From Verrucomicrobiota bacterium (lineage in GTDB: Bacteria > Chlamydiota > Chlamydiia > Chlamydiales > Rhabdochlamydiaceae), in the NCBI GenBank assembly GCA_018239985.1, contig JAFEGK010000013.1, positions 77,514 to 114,207 of the forward strand: a stretch of DNA of 36,694 nt, read 5' to 3'. The stretch's first letter is position 1; every line of letters begins with the position of its first letter. The notes under the pieces were generated by a model. The model searched no databases, was not told the origin of the DNA, and saw only the letters and a program-made list of their open reading frames with translations. Shown here one piece after another: positions 22,834 to 30,008 of this stretch. Position numbers and translations under genes: made by a program.

Positions 22834-23778
22834 TCAAGGATCAAGGACCTTCAACTCCCGCAGACCACAGACCCCGCGGCCCCCGCCGTTTCGGAAGAGG
22901 ACGCTGTTGCTGACGCAGGGGCCGGCCGGTTCGAAGTCCCCATAATGCGAAAAGATCTCGATGAGTTCGCCGGTTTTTTCATCTTTTTCCTCATCCACAC
23001 AAAGAGTATAAGTATGATCGGGGCTACCACCAAAAAGCCGCACGGGAGCATCTCCAGGAGTCATCCGGTAGACCATTAATCCAAAATCGACCGCCTCCCT
23101 TAAGGTAAGGGGTCTGCACTTCAGGTCTCTTACCATCTGCTTTCTTTTATCAACCGGTTGCTTTTTGCTGCCTTCAAAGACTCCATTTGCGATCACTACT
23201 GTGATCGTTTCAGGGCATTGTACCTTCCGAAGCTGTTCAAGACGATCGTGGTTAAAAAACTGAAATCGTGTTACGTTGCCCTCTTTAGGATTTCCTGCAG
23301 AGTCACGGGCTTCTTGTAACGTCCTCCCTTTAAAGAAGGTCATAATCGTGATCCCTAGCTTCCCTTCTACTTGCTTTTCCATCTGCTTGATTTCTTTAAA
23401 GTCCTGTTTCGTTACATAGGGACGGCCTCTCTGCACTAGGGTTGATGGATCCACATGTACATACCTCTCCCATTCGTCTCTCCCGATGAACCTGGCATTT
23501 GGAAACACTTCTCTTAAATTATAGGATCGCCAGAGCAAGTCGCTAGAGGCCACTTGATTGAACACTCGACAAACAGCGCAAAGCCGAGGCAATTCTTCGG
23601 GGGGCAAATGCCTTAAAATCAGCCAAACGACATCCCTGGGGATCAAAGTGCCGGCATTAGTACTGGAACAGGTCGCTAGCTTTTTCTCCTCTTCATCGGG
23701 ACTGTAACCCCCTTATGCGGCAGGGAATTGGTCGGCAATTTTGTAAGCAGACATTAGAAAATTAACAACACTAAACAA
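22834..23778 (-). pseudogene. F-box domain protein interrupted by one in-frame UAA (array copy 4)
   Basis: A reading frame of about 315 codons (TTG at 23778 or ATG at 23754) aligns end to end with copy 2. It is broken by TAA at 23713-23715. The other copies have TAT (Tyr) there, in FPAAYGG, so one base change explains the stop. The short leader SAYKIADQFPAA precedes it. Everything downstream is open: the F-box from IPRDVVWLILRHLPPEELPR, the shared C-terminal domain (REVFPNARFIGRDEWERYV, ITIMTFFKGRTL, CPETITVVIANGV, LTLREAVDFGLMVYRM) and GLRELKV at the end. Translation could restart at a TTG at 23646 and give a 270-residue protein with an intact F-box, so a functional shortened effector is possible. 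No convincing ribosome site is seen for that TTG. Confidence 0.72.
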
Positions 23779-23813
23779 TTTATTAACTCCAGTTGATTTA
23801 AGTTACGATACAT

Positions 23814-23841
23814 TCTATAATGTTTATATATTATATTTCAA
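23814..23841 (-). promoter_or_regulatory. Promoter of F-box copy 4 (shared array promoter type)
   Basis: Minus-strand TTGAAA (23836-23841), 16-base spacer, TATAGA (23814-23819). The -35 box and first spacer bases (TTGAAATATAATATATAAA) match those before copies 1 and 2. It would start transcription near 23807, ahead of the interrupted frame. Confidence 0.5.
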
Positions 23842-24113
23842 TATCAAACACTCGATTCAATTATATCTCATTGATTTTCAATACACTACAACCATAAGCT
23901 TGCAGAGCCGCCATGGAGACGGCCTTTATGGGAGGGAGGAAGGATGTGCTGGATCACACTTGGCATGATGTACAGGGTAAAAGCCGATATTTTGTTCGAC
24001 TCATTTCTGTAGCGGCCAATTTTTGAAGCCGATGGACAGCATCGGGATTTTACTTGAGAAATATTCTCCTCACCAGTTAATCTAATGGCTGCTACTTTAA
24101 AGGTGATCCAAAT
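23842..24113. other. Intergenic region between the F-box array and the zinc-ribbon gene
   Basis: About 23842-23900 carries the array's shared upstream block (TTTTCAATACACTACAACCA and a following GCAGAGCCGCC-like stretch also seen near 19840-19870). The remainder, to 24113, must contain the promoter of the plus-strand zinc-ribbon gene. I see no clear -35/-10 pair, gene or strong hairpin there. Confidence 0.45.
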
Positions 24114-24881
24114 ATGCCCATGTTAGAAACACTTAAGCCTATTATTGATATTCAAGAGCTTGATATGAAGATGGTCCGTCTGATGCGGGTCAAGCGTGAG
24201 CGTCAAAAAGAGCTCAAGCAAATCGAAGAGCTGCGCGCCGATCTTCATGGCGAATTGAAGGCCAAAGAACTTGAAGTCGAAGAAATTGGCAAACAGATTA
24301 GGCAAAAAGAGATCCGCCTAGACGAAATCCGAGAAAAAGTTAAAAGCCTCGAAGCACGCCAATCGACAATCAAAAAAGTAGAAGAATTTAATGCTCTGAC
24401 TCAGGAGATGACTGCCACCGAGCGCGAGCGTGTCGCAGAAGAGCAAAAGATCTCTGACCTCGTCGACTCCAAAGCGGCCGAAGAAGAGCTCCTCCACAAA
24501 ATTCGTGAAAGCTTAAAGACCTCCGAAGAGAGCAGTATCGCTTTGGAAAAAGAGATCCAGGCAAGCATCGATCTCATCAATGAAGAGGGCTCGCAACTGA
24601 AAACACAGCGCGATGGGCTCGCCCAACATGCCGATCCAGAAATTTTGCGCATTTACGAAAGATTGCTCCGCAATAAGAAAGATCGGGTCGTTGTCCCAAT
24701 TGAAAACCGCAACTGCAGCGGCTGCCACATTTCCCTCACCGCCCAGCACGAGAACATCGTCCGCAAAGGGGAAAACCTGGTCTTCTGCGAACACTGCTCC
24801 CGCATCCACTACTGGCAAGAAGCCGAAGTGACCGAAGGCGAGCCCACAAAGCGCAGACGCCGCAAAGTCGCCGCTTCATAG
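24114..24881 (+). CDS. Coiled-coil C4 zinc-ribbon protein (CT398-like)
   Basis: 255-residue protein of the family represented by CT398 of Chlamydia trachomatis. Residues about 15-185 form a long charged coiled-coil hairpin rich in Glu/Lys heptads (KELKQIEELRADLHGELKAK region). A C-terminal zinc ribbon has four Cys: Cys201 and Cys204 in CSGC, Cys225 and Cys228 in CEHC. This is followed by a very basic tail (KRRRRK). In the family the protein acts as a cytoplasmic adaptor; CT398 has been reported to bind the sigma-54 factor and secretion-associated proteins, but nothing here shows its partner. ATG codons at 24114 and 24120 are both possible starts. It lies 89 bases upstream of rnpB on the same strand. 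Confidence 0.85.
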   Translation: MPMLETLKPIIDIQELDMKMVRLMRVKRERQKELKQIEELRADLHGELKAKELEVEEIGKQIRQKEIRLDEIREKVKSLEARQSTIKKVEEFNALTQEMTATERERVAEEQKISDLVDSKAAEEELLHKIRESLKTSEESSIALEKEIQASIDLINEEGSQLKTQRDGLAQHADPEILRIYERLLRNKKDRVVVPIENRNCSGCHISLTAQHENIVRKGENLVFCEHCSRIHYWQEAEVTEGEPTKRRRRKVAAS

Positions 24882-24952
24882 AGGGAATTGCAAAACTCAG
24901 CGAGCGCAGCGAAATGGCTCAAAAGGGCGATTTTGCTGTTTGCAATCGCCTC

Positions 24953-24958
24953 GATAAT
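24953..24958 (+). promoter_or_regulatory. Likely -10 box of rnpB
   Basis: GATAAT lies 12 bases before the predicted 5' end of the RNase P RNA, at the right distance for a start point near 24965-24971. A weak -35 (TTTTGC at 24931-24936) is 16 bases upstream. Confidence 0.45.
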
Positions 24959-24970
24959 CACAATTTTTGG

Positions 24971-25302
24971 GGGAAGGTAGGCAATCGCTTCTACTCGTTA
25001 GAAGAGGAAAGTCTGGACTTCGCAAAGAAAGATGCCAGTGAAAGACTGGGGGCCGCAAGGCTACGGAAAGTGCAACAGAAACTATACCGCTCCCTTAGGG
25101 GAGACAGGATGAAAAGTTCGACTTTAGGAGTCGATCTCTCTGCAGTAATGCAGTTGAAGCTGTAAACCCCATCTGAAGCAAGAGCCGCTGGGCCATAGGT
25201 GTTTCTTAGCACGGCCTGCGGCACTATCGCTTGAGAGGTATGGCGACATATCTCCTAGAGGAATGATTGCCCACGACAGAATCCGGCTTATCGCTTTCCC
25301 CC
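24971..25302 (+). ncRNA. rnpB: RNase P RNA (bacterial type A)
   Basis: Catalytic RNA that removes tRNA 5' leaders, about 332 nt. Universal landmarks are in the right order. GAGGAAAGTCTGGACTTC at 25005-25022 is the CR-I region. GTGCAACAGAAA and ATACCGC follow, then GTAAACCCC near 25163, and near the 3' end ACAGAATCCGGCTTA at 25276-25290. The terminal helix P1 is visible: GGGGGAA at the 5' end pairs with TTCCCCC at the 3' end, which fixes both boundaries to within a few bases. Eight T residues (25303-25310) follow and probably terminate transcription. Open frames across it are not genes. Confidence 0.95.
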
Positions 25303-25310
25303 TTTTTTTT

Positions 25311-25450
25311 ATGAGATTCCGCGAAATATCGACGATATCTCGCGGAATCTCATTTTTTTTGATACATTCCGCGAAATATCGACGATATCCCGCGAAATCT
25401 CATTTTTTTTTGATACATTCCGCGAAATATCGACGATATCTCGCGGAATC
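25311..25450. repeat. Three tandem near-palindromic hairpin repeats after rnpB
   Basis: Three copies of a palindrome with core ATTCCGCGAAATATCG-A-CGATATCTCGCGGAAT follow rnpB at a period of 50-51 bases (centres near 25332, 25382 and 25433). Copy 1 is a 43-base palindrome, 25311-25353, with 21-base arms, one mismatch and a single-base centre. Copies 1 and 2 are each followed by 8-9 T residues, so each could act as an intrinsic terminator on the plus strand. Copy 2 has extra mismatches and copy 3 lacks the T run. There are no unique spacers, so it is not a CRISPR. The function is unknown. Confidence 0.85.
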
Positions 25451-25501
25451 TATTGAATAAAATTACCTCTACGCCCTACTCTATTCTTAAGAGGTACATA
25501 G

Positions 25502-26944
25502 ATGATTCTAGGCAGGGACCGAGAAAAGGCGCTATTAAATAAGCTCGTTCATTCGAAGAAGGCGGAGTTTTTGGCAATTTACGGACGGCGCCGAATCGGA
25601 AAAACTTTTCTTATCCATGAATTTTTCAAAAATCAAGGCATTTATCTTAGAATTACAGGAACAAGAAAAGCCAAGAAGAGTGAGCAGCTCAACAACTTTC
25701 ATCGAAGCTTTCGGGCCTTATTTCCCTCTAAGGATGTGAATGAAAAAATCGGAGATTGGTCTGATGCCTTCCATCTGCTAGGTGAGGAGGTTAAACAGCT
25801 CAATCCTTCCGTTAAATTCATTTTTTTCATTGATGAACTCCCTTGGCTTGCCACACCAAAGTCAGGCTTATTGCCGGCACTAGATTATTTCTGGAACCAC
25901 CATTTATCCCACATGCCCAATGTGATCTTCATTGTCTGCGGTTCAGCCGCGCACTGGATGATTAAAAAAGTCATCAATGATAAAGGTGGGCTGCATGGAA
26001 GATTAACGGCTCAAATCCGCTTAGAACCATTTACTCTTTCAGAATCAGAACAATTTCTCAAGGACCTAGGCAGTCATCTCAAAAGAAAGCAATTAGTGGA
26101 ACTTTATATGGCCATTGGAGGAGTTGCCAAATATTTAACGTTCGTCTCTCCTGGTAAATCCTCAGCTCAGATTATTAATGAGCTCTGTTTCTCACCCAGC
26201 GGTCCACTCTTTGGAGAATTTCCAAAACTTTATGCTTCTCTCTTCGATTCTCATGAAAAACATATCGCAATCGTACAGGCTCTAGCAAAGAAACGAAAGG
26301 GTATGCTACTGGATGATCTGCTCGCAGAAACTGCCCTCTCTTCTGGGGGAGGTTCCACAGAAATTTTAACTGAACTTGAAGAGGCTGGGTTCATCATGGC
26401 AATGCCTGCATTTGGGAAACAATCTAAAGAGAGGCTATATCGACTCTTAGATGAGTATTCCCTCTTCTATCTCTGCTGGATTGAAGAAATCAAAAACAGT
26501 ATTTTGAGAAATTTTGACAAAGAATATTGGAATAAGATGAGCAGCTCACAAACATGGCATTCATGGGCAGGACATGCTTTTGAAAATATTTGTCTTAAGC
26601 ATTCAAATAAAATAAAAAATGCCTTAGGTCTTGCAGGTATAACCACTTTCGAAAGTCATTGGCAACATTTTGGGACAAAAAAAGACAAAGGGGCCCAAAT
26701 AGATCTGGTTATCGATCGGGCTGATAACTGTATTAATCTTTGCGAGATCAAATTCAACAATGATGAGTTTCTGATCAGCAAAAGCTATGCGAGCGAGCTT
26801 GAGGGTAAGAAAAAAGTATTCCAAAAAGCGACTGGAACTCGCAAAACTATTTTTTTAACCCTAATTACCCCCTTTGGCATCAAAGAAAATAGCCATTCCA
26901 TCGGCCTCATCGATCAGCAATTGACCCTTGATGACCTCTTTTAA
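25502..26944 (+). CDS. AAA-type ATPase of the archaeal ATPase/DUF234 family
   Basis: 480-residue protein with an N-terminal P-loop ATPase domain: GREREK-like sensor start, Walker A YGRRRIGKT (about 26-34) and Walker B FFIDELPWL (about 106-114). A middle helical/winged-helix region follows, with a C-terminal DUF234-type domain resembling a restriction-endonuclease fold. In that domain GAQIDLVI (about 397) and CEIKF (about 416) supply the D...E-x-K residues. Such proteins are common in archaea and in intracellular or amoeba-associated bacteria, often in many copies. Their function is unknown, with a proposed link to mobile or defence elements. AGAGG lies 7 bases before the ATG. The stop overlaps the end of the convergent recombinase gene by 4 bases. 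It is probably an acquired gene between rnpB and xerC. Confidence 0.8.
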   Translation: MILGRDREKALLNKLVHSKKAEFLAIYGRRRIGKTFLIHEFFKNQGIYLRITGTRKAKKSEQLNNFHRSFRALFPSKDVNEKIGDWSDAFHLLGEEVKQLNPSVKFIFFIDELPWLATPKSGLLPALDYFWNHHLSHMPNVIFIVCGSAAHWMIKKVINDKGGLHGRLTAQIRLEPFTLSESEQFLKDLGSHLKRKQLVELYMAIGGVAKYLTFVSPGKSSAQIINELCFSPSGPLFGEFPKLYASLFDSHEKHIAIVQALAKKRKGMLLDDLLAETALSSGGGSTEILTELEEAGFIMAMPAFGKQSKERLYRLLDEYSLFYLCWIEEIKNSILRNFDKEYWNKMSSSQTWHSWAGHAFENICLKHSNKIKNALGLAGITTFESHWQHFGTKKDKGAQIDLVIDRADNCINLCEIKFNNDEFLISKSYASELEGKKKVFQKATGTRKTIFLTLITPFGIKENSHSIGLIDQQLTLDDLF

Positions 26945-27867
26945 CCCTCGCGGGCACTCGGATGAGCCTTGTCGTATACTTCCCGTTTCAATTTTGTTGA
27001 GACTTGCGTGTAGATCGTCGTTGTCACCAGCGAACTATGGCCGAGCAGCACCTGAATGGTCTTCAGATCCATCCCGTTTTCGAGCCAGTGGGTCGCAATG
27101 GTGTGGCGGATCGTATGGGGGGTCACATCTTCGGAGAGGCCGCTGGCGAGCAGGTATTTGGCAAAATTGCGATCGAGGGAGCGGAGGGTGATCCGCTTGC
27201 CCCACTTATTGAGGAAGACCGCGTCGGGATCAACTTGGGCCTGGTGCATTTTGCCATCCACTTTTCGCTCGGGGTGGTTGAGATAGTCACTGAGCCATTT
27301 GGCCGCCATGTCGGTGATGGGGACGACCCGCTCTTTTTTCCCTTTTCCCAGAATGCGTAAAATCTTATTCCGCTCATCGAAGTCACGCCGATTGAGGCCA
27401 GCCACTTCGCTGATCCGGAGCCCTGAGCTGTAGAGTAGCTCCATGATGCACCGGTCGCGGAAACCGAGGTAGGTGTCCACTTCGGGCTGGCTGAAGAGTC
27501 TTTCGACCTGTTCGTAGGAGAGCGATTTGGGAATCGCTTTCTCGAGCTTGGGCGAATCGATCTCCTCCATTGGATTGTGAGGGATCAGTTTTTCCCGCTT
27601 GAGGTATTTGAAAAAGGAGCGGAGGCAGGCGAGGCGGCGTAGGATGGTCCGTTTGGAGGCTTTTTCGAAATTGAGATGGGCTAAGTAGTTGCGGATAAGC
27701 CGTTTGTCGATTTCTTCAAGGGTGGCGATCTCGATTTTTTCATTCTTCAAAAATAGACTAAAGCTTTTGAGGTCGTTGGTGTAATTGCGCACCGTATGCT
27801 CTGAGGCATTTTTGGCAGTGAGATGGTGAAAAAATTGCTGTTGTCCTTGATCAAAACGGCTTGTCAC
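26941..27867 (-). CDS. xerC: Tyrosine recombinase XerC/XerD family
   Basis: Site-specific recombinase that resolves chromosome dimers at dif with a partner recombinase. The 308-residue product has an N-terminal SAM-like DNA-binding domain (about 8-90) and the catalytic domain. All active-site residues are visible: Arg151 (GLRISE), a Lys in GKGKKER (about 175-178), His251 and Arg254 (HTIRH), His277 (LLGHSS) and the nucleophile Tyr286 (TIYTQV). The start is a GTG at 27867. XerC versus XerD is not certain from sequence alone; the neighbouring ABC-F gene matches the CT347 (xerC)-CT348 order in Chlamydia trachomatis, favouring XerC. It is divergent from the ABC-F gene with 32 bases between them. 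Confidence 0.9.
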   Translation of the reverse strand: MTSRFDQGQQQFFHHLTAKNASEHTVRNYTNDLKSFSLFLKNEKIEIATLEEIDKRLIRNYLAHLNFEKASKRTILRRLACLRSFFKYLKREKLIPHNPMEEIDSPKLEKAIPKSLSYEQVERLFSQPEVDTYLGFRDRCIMELLYSSGLRISEVAGLNRRDFDERNKILRILGKGKKERVVPITDMAAKWLSDYLNHPERKVDGKMHQAQVDPDAVFLNKWGKRITLRSLDRNFAKYLLASGLSEDVTPHTIRHTIATHWLENGMDLKTIQVLLGHSSLVTTTIYTQVSTKLKREVYDKAHPSAREG

Positions 27868-27899
27868 CAGAGTCCCCTTTGTGCTATTCTTACTCTATT

Positions 27900-29480
27900 A
27901 TGATTACGCTAAATTCTGTTACAAAAAAAGTAGGTACCCGTCTTCTTTTTGAAGATGTCACTGCAACATTTAATCAGGGATGCTATGGGCTAACTGGTCC
28001 CAATGGCTCTGGAAAATCGACGCTGCTCAAAATCATTATGGGGACCGTCGAACCAACTTCTGGATCGGTTTCTTTGCCAAGCAAAATCGGCTTCCTCAAG
28101 CAGAACATCGAAGACTATGCCGAGCAAAAGGTGATCGACACGGTGGTCATGGGCAATAAACGGCTTTGGGATGCCCTGACTGAGCGGGATCGGCTTTATG
28201 AGGCAGAGATGACCGACGAAGTGGGCATCCGTCTTGGTGAACTGGAAGAGATCGTCGGCGAAGAAGATGGCTACACTGCTGAATCAGATGCAGAGGTGCT
28301 TTTGAGTGGAATGGGGCTGCCCGATTCCATTTGGCACAAGCAGATGAAAGAGATTCCGACCGATCTGCAATTTCGTGTGATGCTCTGCCAAGCCCTTTTT
28401 GGCAACCCGCCAGCACTTATTCTCGATGAACCGACCAACCACCTCGATCTGGAATCGATTACTTGGCTTGAGAATTTTCTGCACGATTACAAAGGGGTGA
28501 TGATTGTCGTTAGCCACGATAGGCACTTCCTCAACGCTGTCACCACAACGATTGCCGACATCGACTACGAAACGATTATCCTCTATCCAGGCAACTACGA
28601 TTCGATGGTGGTCGCCAAAACAGCTGTCCGGGAGCGGGCCGATCACGAAAACAAAGCCAAAGAGAAGAAAATCGCTCAACTGCGTGAATTTGTCTCCAAG
28701 TTTGGTGCTGGAACGCGAGCTTCTCAAGTGCAATCACGGATGAAGGAAATTGAGCGTCTCCAACCGATCGAGCTAAAAAAATCAAATATCCAGCGCCCCT
28801 ATGTGCGCTTCTATCCACCGGAGAAATCCTCTGGGCAGATGATTTTCCGTCTAGAAAACGTCTCTAAGGGATACGACGGGCTGCCTGTCATCCGCAATTT
28901 CTCGTGCGATATCATCAAAGGGGACAAAATCGCTGTCATCGGCAATAACGGCCGCGGAAAGACGACCCTGCTCAAAATGCTAGCAGGTGTCCTCCAGCAA
29001 GAAAAAGGGAAAATCGAAGTGGGCCATAATGTCGAGATCGGTTATTTCCCCCAAAATCATGGCGACGTCGTCGACAAATCGAGCAAGATCACGGTTTTTG
29101 ATTGGCTAAAAGAGCGGCGAGCAGGTGTCTACGATCAAGATATCCGGAGCATTTTGGGAAAAATGCTCTTTGGCGGCGACGATGCTTTCAAACAGGTTGC
29201 CCACCTCTCTGGCGGAGAGACCGCTAGATTGATTATGGGTGGCCTGATGCTCTGCAACTACAATGTCCTGATTCTCGACGAGCCTAATAACCACCTCGAT
29301 CTCGAAGCGGTGTCGGCGCTCGGATGGGCTTTGGATGACTTTAAAGGGACCGTCATTTTTGCCAGCCATGACCGCGATCTGATCGATCATGGCGCCAAAA
29401 AGATCATCTCCCTTGAAGAAAGTGGCATCCGCACTTTTGACGGCTCTTACGAGGAATACTTGACAGCTAAAGGGGGGTAG
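27900..29480 (+). CDS. ABC-F family ATPase, YbiT-like
   Basis: Cytoplasmic, ribosome-associated ABC-F protein with two ATPase domains and no membrane segments, 526 residues from ATG 27900 (an upstream TTG in frame would overlap xerC). Domain 1 has Walker A GPNGSGKST (about 33-41), Walker B LILDEPTNHLD and the switch His in VSHDRHFL. Its signature is degenerate (EIPTDLQFRVMLCQAL instead of LSGGQ), as in E. coli YbiT. Domain 2 has GNNGRGKTT (about 347-355), an intact LSGGE (about 435) and ILDEPNNHLD, where the usual Thr of DEPTN is Asn. The inter-domain linker carries basic helices (about 250-295) that in ABC-F proteins reach into the ribosomal E site. Corresponds to the chlamydial CT348 position. 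Confidence 0.92.
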   Translation: MITLNSVTKKVGTRLLFEDVTATFNQGCYGLTGPNGSGKSTLLKIIMGTVEPTSGSVSLPSKIGFLKQNIEDYAEQKVIDTVVMGNKRLWDALTERDRLYEAEMTDEVGIRLGELEEIVGEEDGYTAESDAEVLLSGMGLPDSIWHKQMKEIPTDLQFRVMLCQALFGNPPALILDEPTNHLDLESITWLENFLHDYKGVMIVVSHDRHFLNAVTTTIADIDYETIILYPGNYDSMVVAKTAVRERADHENKAKEKKIAQLREFVSKFGAGTRASQVQSRMKEIERLQPIELKKSNIQRPYVRFYPPEKSSGQMIFRLENVSKGYDGLPVIRNFSCDIIKGDKIAVIGNNGRGKTTLLKMLAGVLQQEKGKIEVGHNVEIGYFPQNHGDVVDKSSKITVFDWLKERRAGVYDQDIRSILGKMLFGGDDAFKQVAHLSGGETARLIMGGLMLCNYNVLILDEPNNHLDLEAVSALGWALDDFKGTVIFASHDRDLIDHGAKKIISLEESGIRTFDGSYEEYLTAKGG

Positions 29481-29495
29481 CCCTAAAGTGACCTT

Positions 29496-29729
29496 ATGGT
29501 CGCAGAAGTTGGACGTACACCCCCCTTTCCACCAAGAGAACCGGAAGACCTCTTCCAACATTTGGCCGCTGCCTTAAGAACTCATCTTGGGGACTTTTGT
29601 GGAGAGGTCGAAGAAATCATGAAAAATCCCCATCTGGCAGACAATGAGTCGACATTACGGAATTTGGCCCAGAGCATCAATAATCTTGAAAATCTTTCCA
29701 ACCAGGCCGCATCCTTAAATGATTCGTGA
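29496..29729 (+). CDS. Small unknown protein (77 residues), first of an overlapping pair
   Basis: Not recognised. The product is short, acidic and predicted mostly helical after a Pro-rich start (TPPFPPREPED), with Leu-rich heptads near the end (LAQSINNLENLSNQAASL). It begins 15 bases after the ABC-F stop, without a strong ribosome site. Its last 11 bases overlap the start of the next gene, which codes for another 77-residue helical protein; this coupling supports it being real. It may be a chaperone- or complex-type pair. No catalytic motif, signal peptide or membrane segment is visible. Confidence 0.55.
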   Translation: MVAEVGRTPPFPPREPEDLFQHLAAALRTHLGDFCGEVEEIMKNPHLADNESTLRNLAQSINNLENLSNQAASLNDS

Positions 29730-29952
29730 AGATCTTAAAGATGCTGGAGAGATCATCCAGAACGTACTCACCCAACCCCTCTCGATCCCTGGGGTCCAGG
29801 CCCATATAAGCCTCCTTCAAGCAGCAAAAGAATACGACCCACGCAATCCACTAGGGTCCGATCTGAGGAAAATCGTCCTCAGCCTCCTTCAGTTTCCCAA
29901 GCAGACCGAATCGCTGCTGGAGAATCTCGAAATTTTAAGAGAAGAGTTTTAA
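29719..29952 (+). CDS. Small unknown protein (77 residues), second of an overlapping pair
   Basis: Not recognised. A 77-residue, predicted all-helical protein with amphipathic stretches (IQNVLTQPLSIPGVQAHISL; QFPKQTESLLENLEIL). The ATG lies inside the 3' end of the preceding gene (11-base overlap), so translation is probably coupled. Equal length and similar helical character suggest that the two products may pair with each other. Followed by 56 bases before the next gene. Confidence 0.55.
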   Translation: MIREDLKDAGEIIQNVLTQPLSIPGVQAHISLLQAAKEYDPRNPLGSDLRKIVLSLLQFPKQTESLLENLEILREEF

Positions 29953-29960
29953 TAGGCTAG

Positions 29961-29989
29961 TTGTTACAATTATCCTCTTTAAATAACTC
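29961..29989 (+). promoter_or_regulatory. Possible promoter ahead of the 807-residue unknown gene
   Basis: TTGTTA (29961-29966), 17-base spacer, TAACTC (29984-29989), placed 19 bases before the ATG at 30009. Both boxes are imperfect, so this is weak support for an internal promoter. Confidence 0.25.
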
Positions 29990-30008
29990 TTTCTGAAAAA
30001 TTTTTTGT

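Noticed and set aside
22573-23079. 168-codon plus-strand open frame
   Set aside because: Its second half is antisense to the conserved C-terminal domain of F-box copy 4 and the first half has no motif or ribosome site.
25311-25450. CRISPR array
   Set aside because: Only three units, each itself a long palindrome. The DNA between them is repeated T-rich sequence, not unique spacers, and there are no cas genes.
25311-25450. dif recombination site for the nearby Xer recombinase
   Set aside because: The palindromes are triple, much longer than a 28-bp dif, and lack the usual dif arm sequences; kept only as a speculative alternative within the repeat finding.
24914-25460. Open frames across the RNase P RNA and the downstream palindromes (24914-25165, 25263-25460)
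   Set aside because: The first lies over conserved structural RNA; the second starts inside rnpB and its product is just the translated palindromic repeats.
28284-28733. 149-codon minus-strand frame
   Set aside because: Antisense to the ABC-F gene, with no recognisable features.
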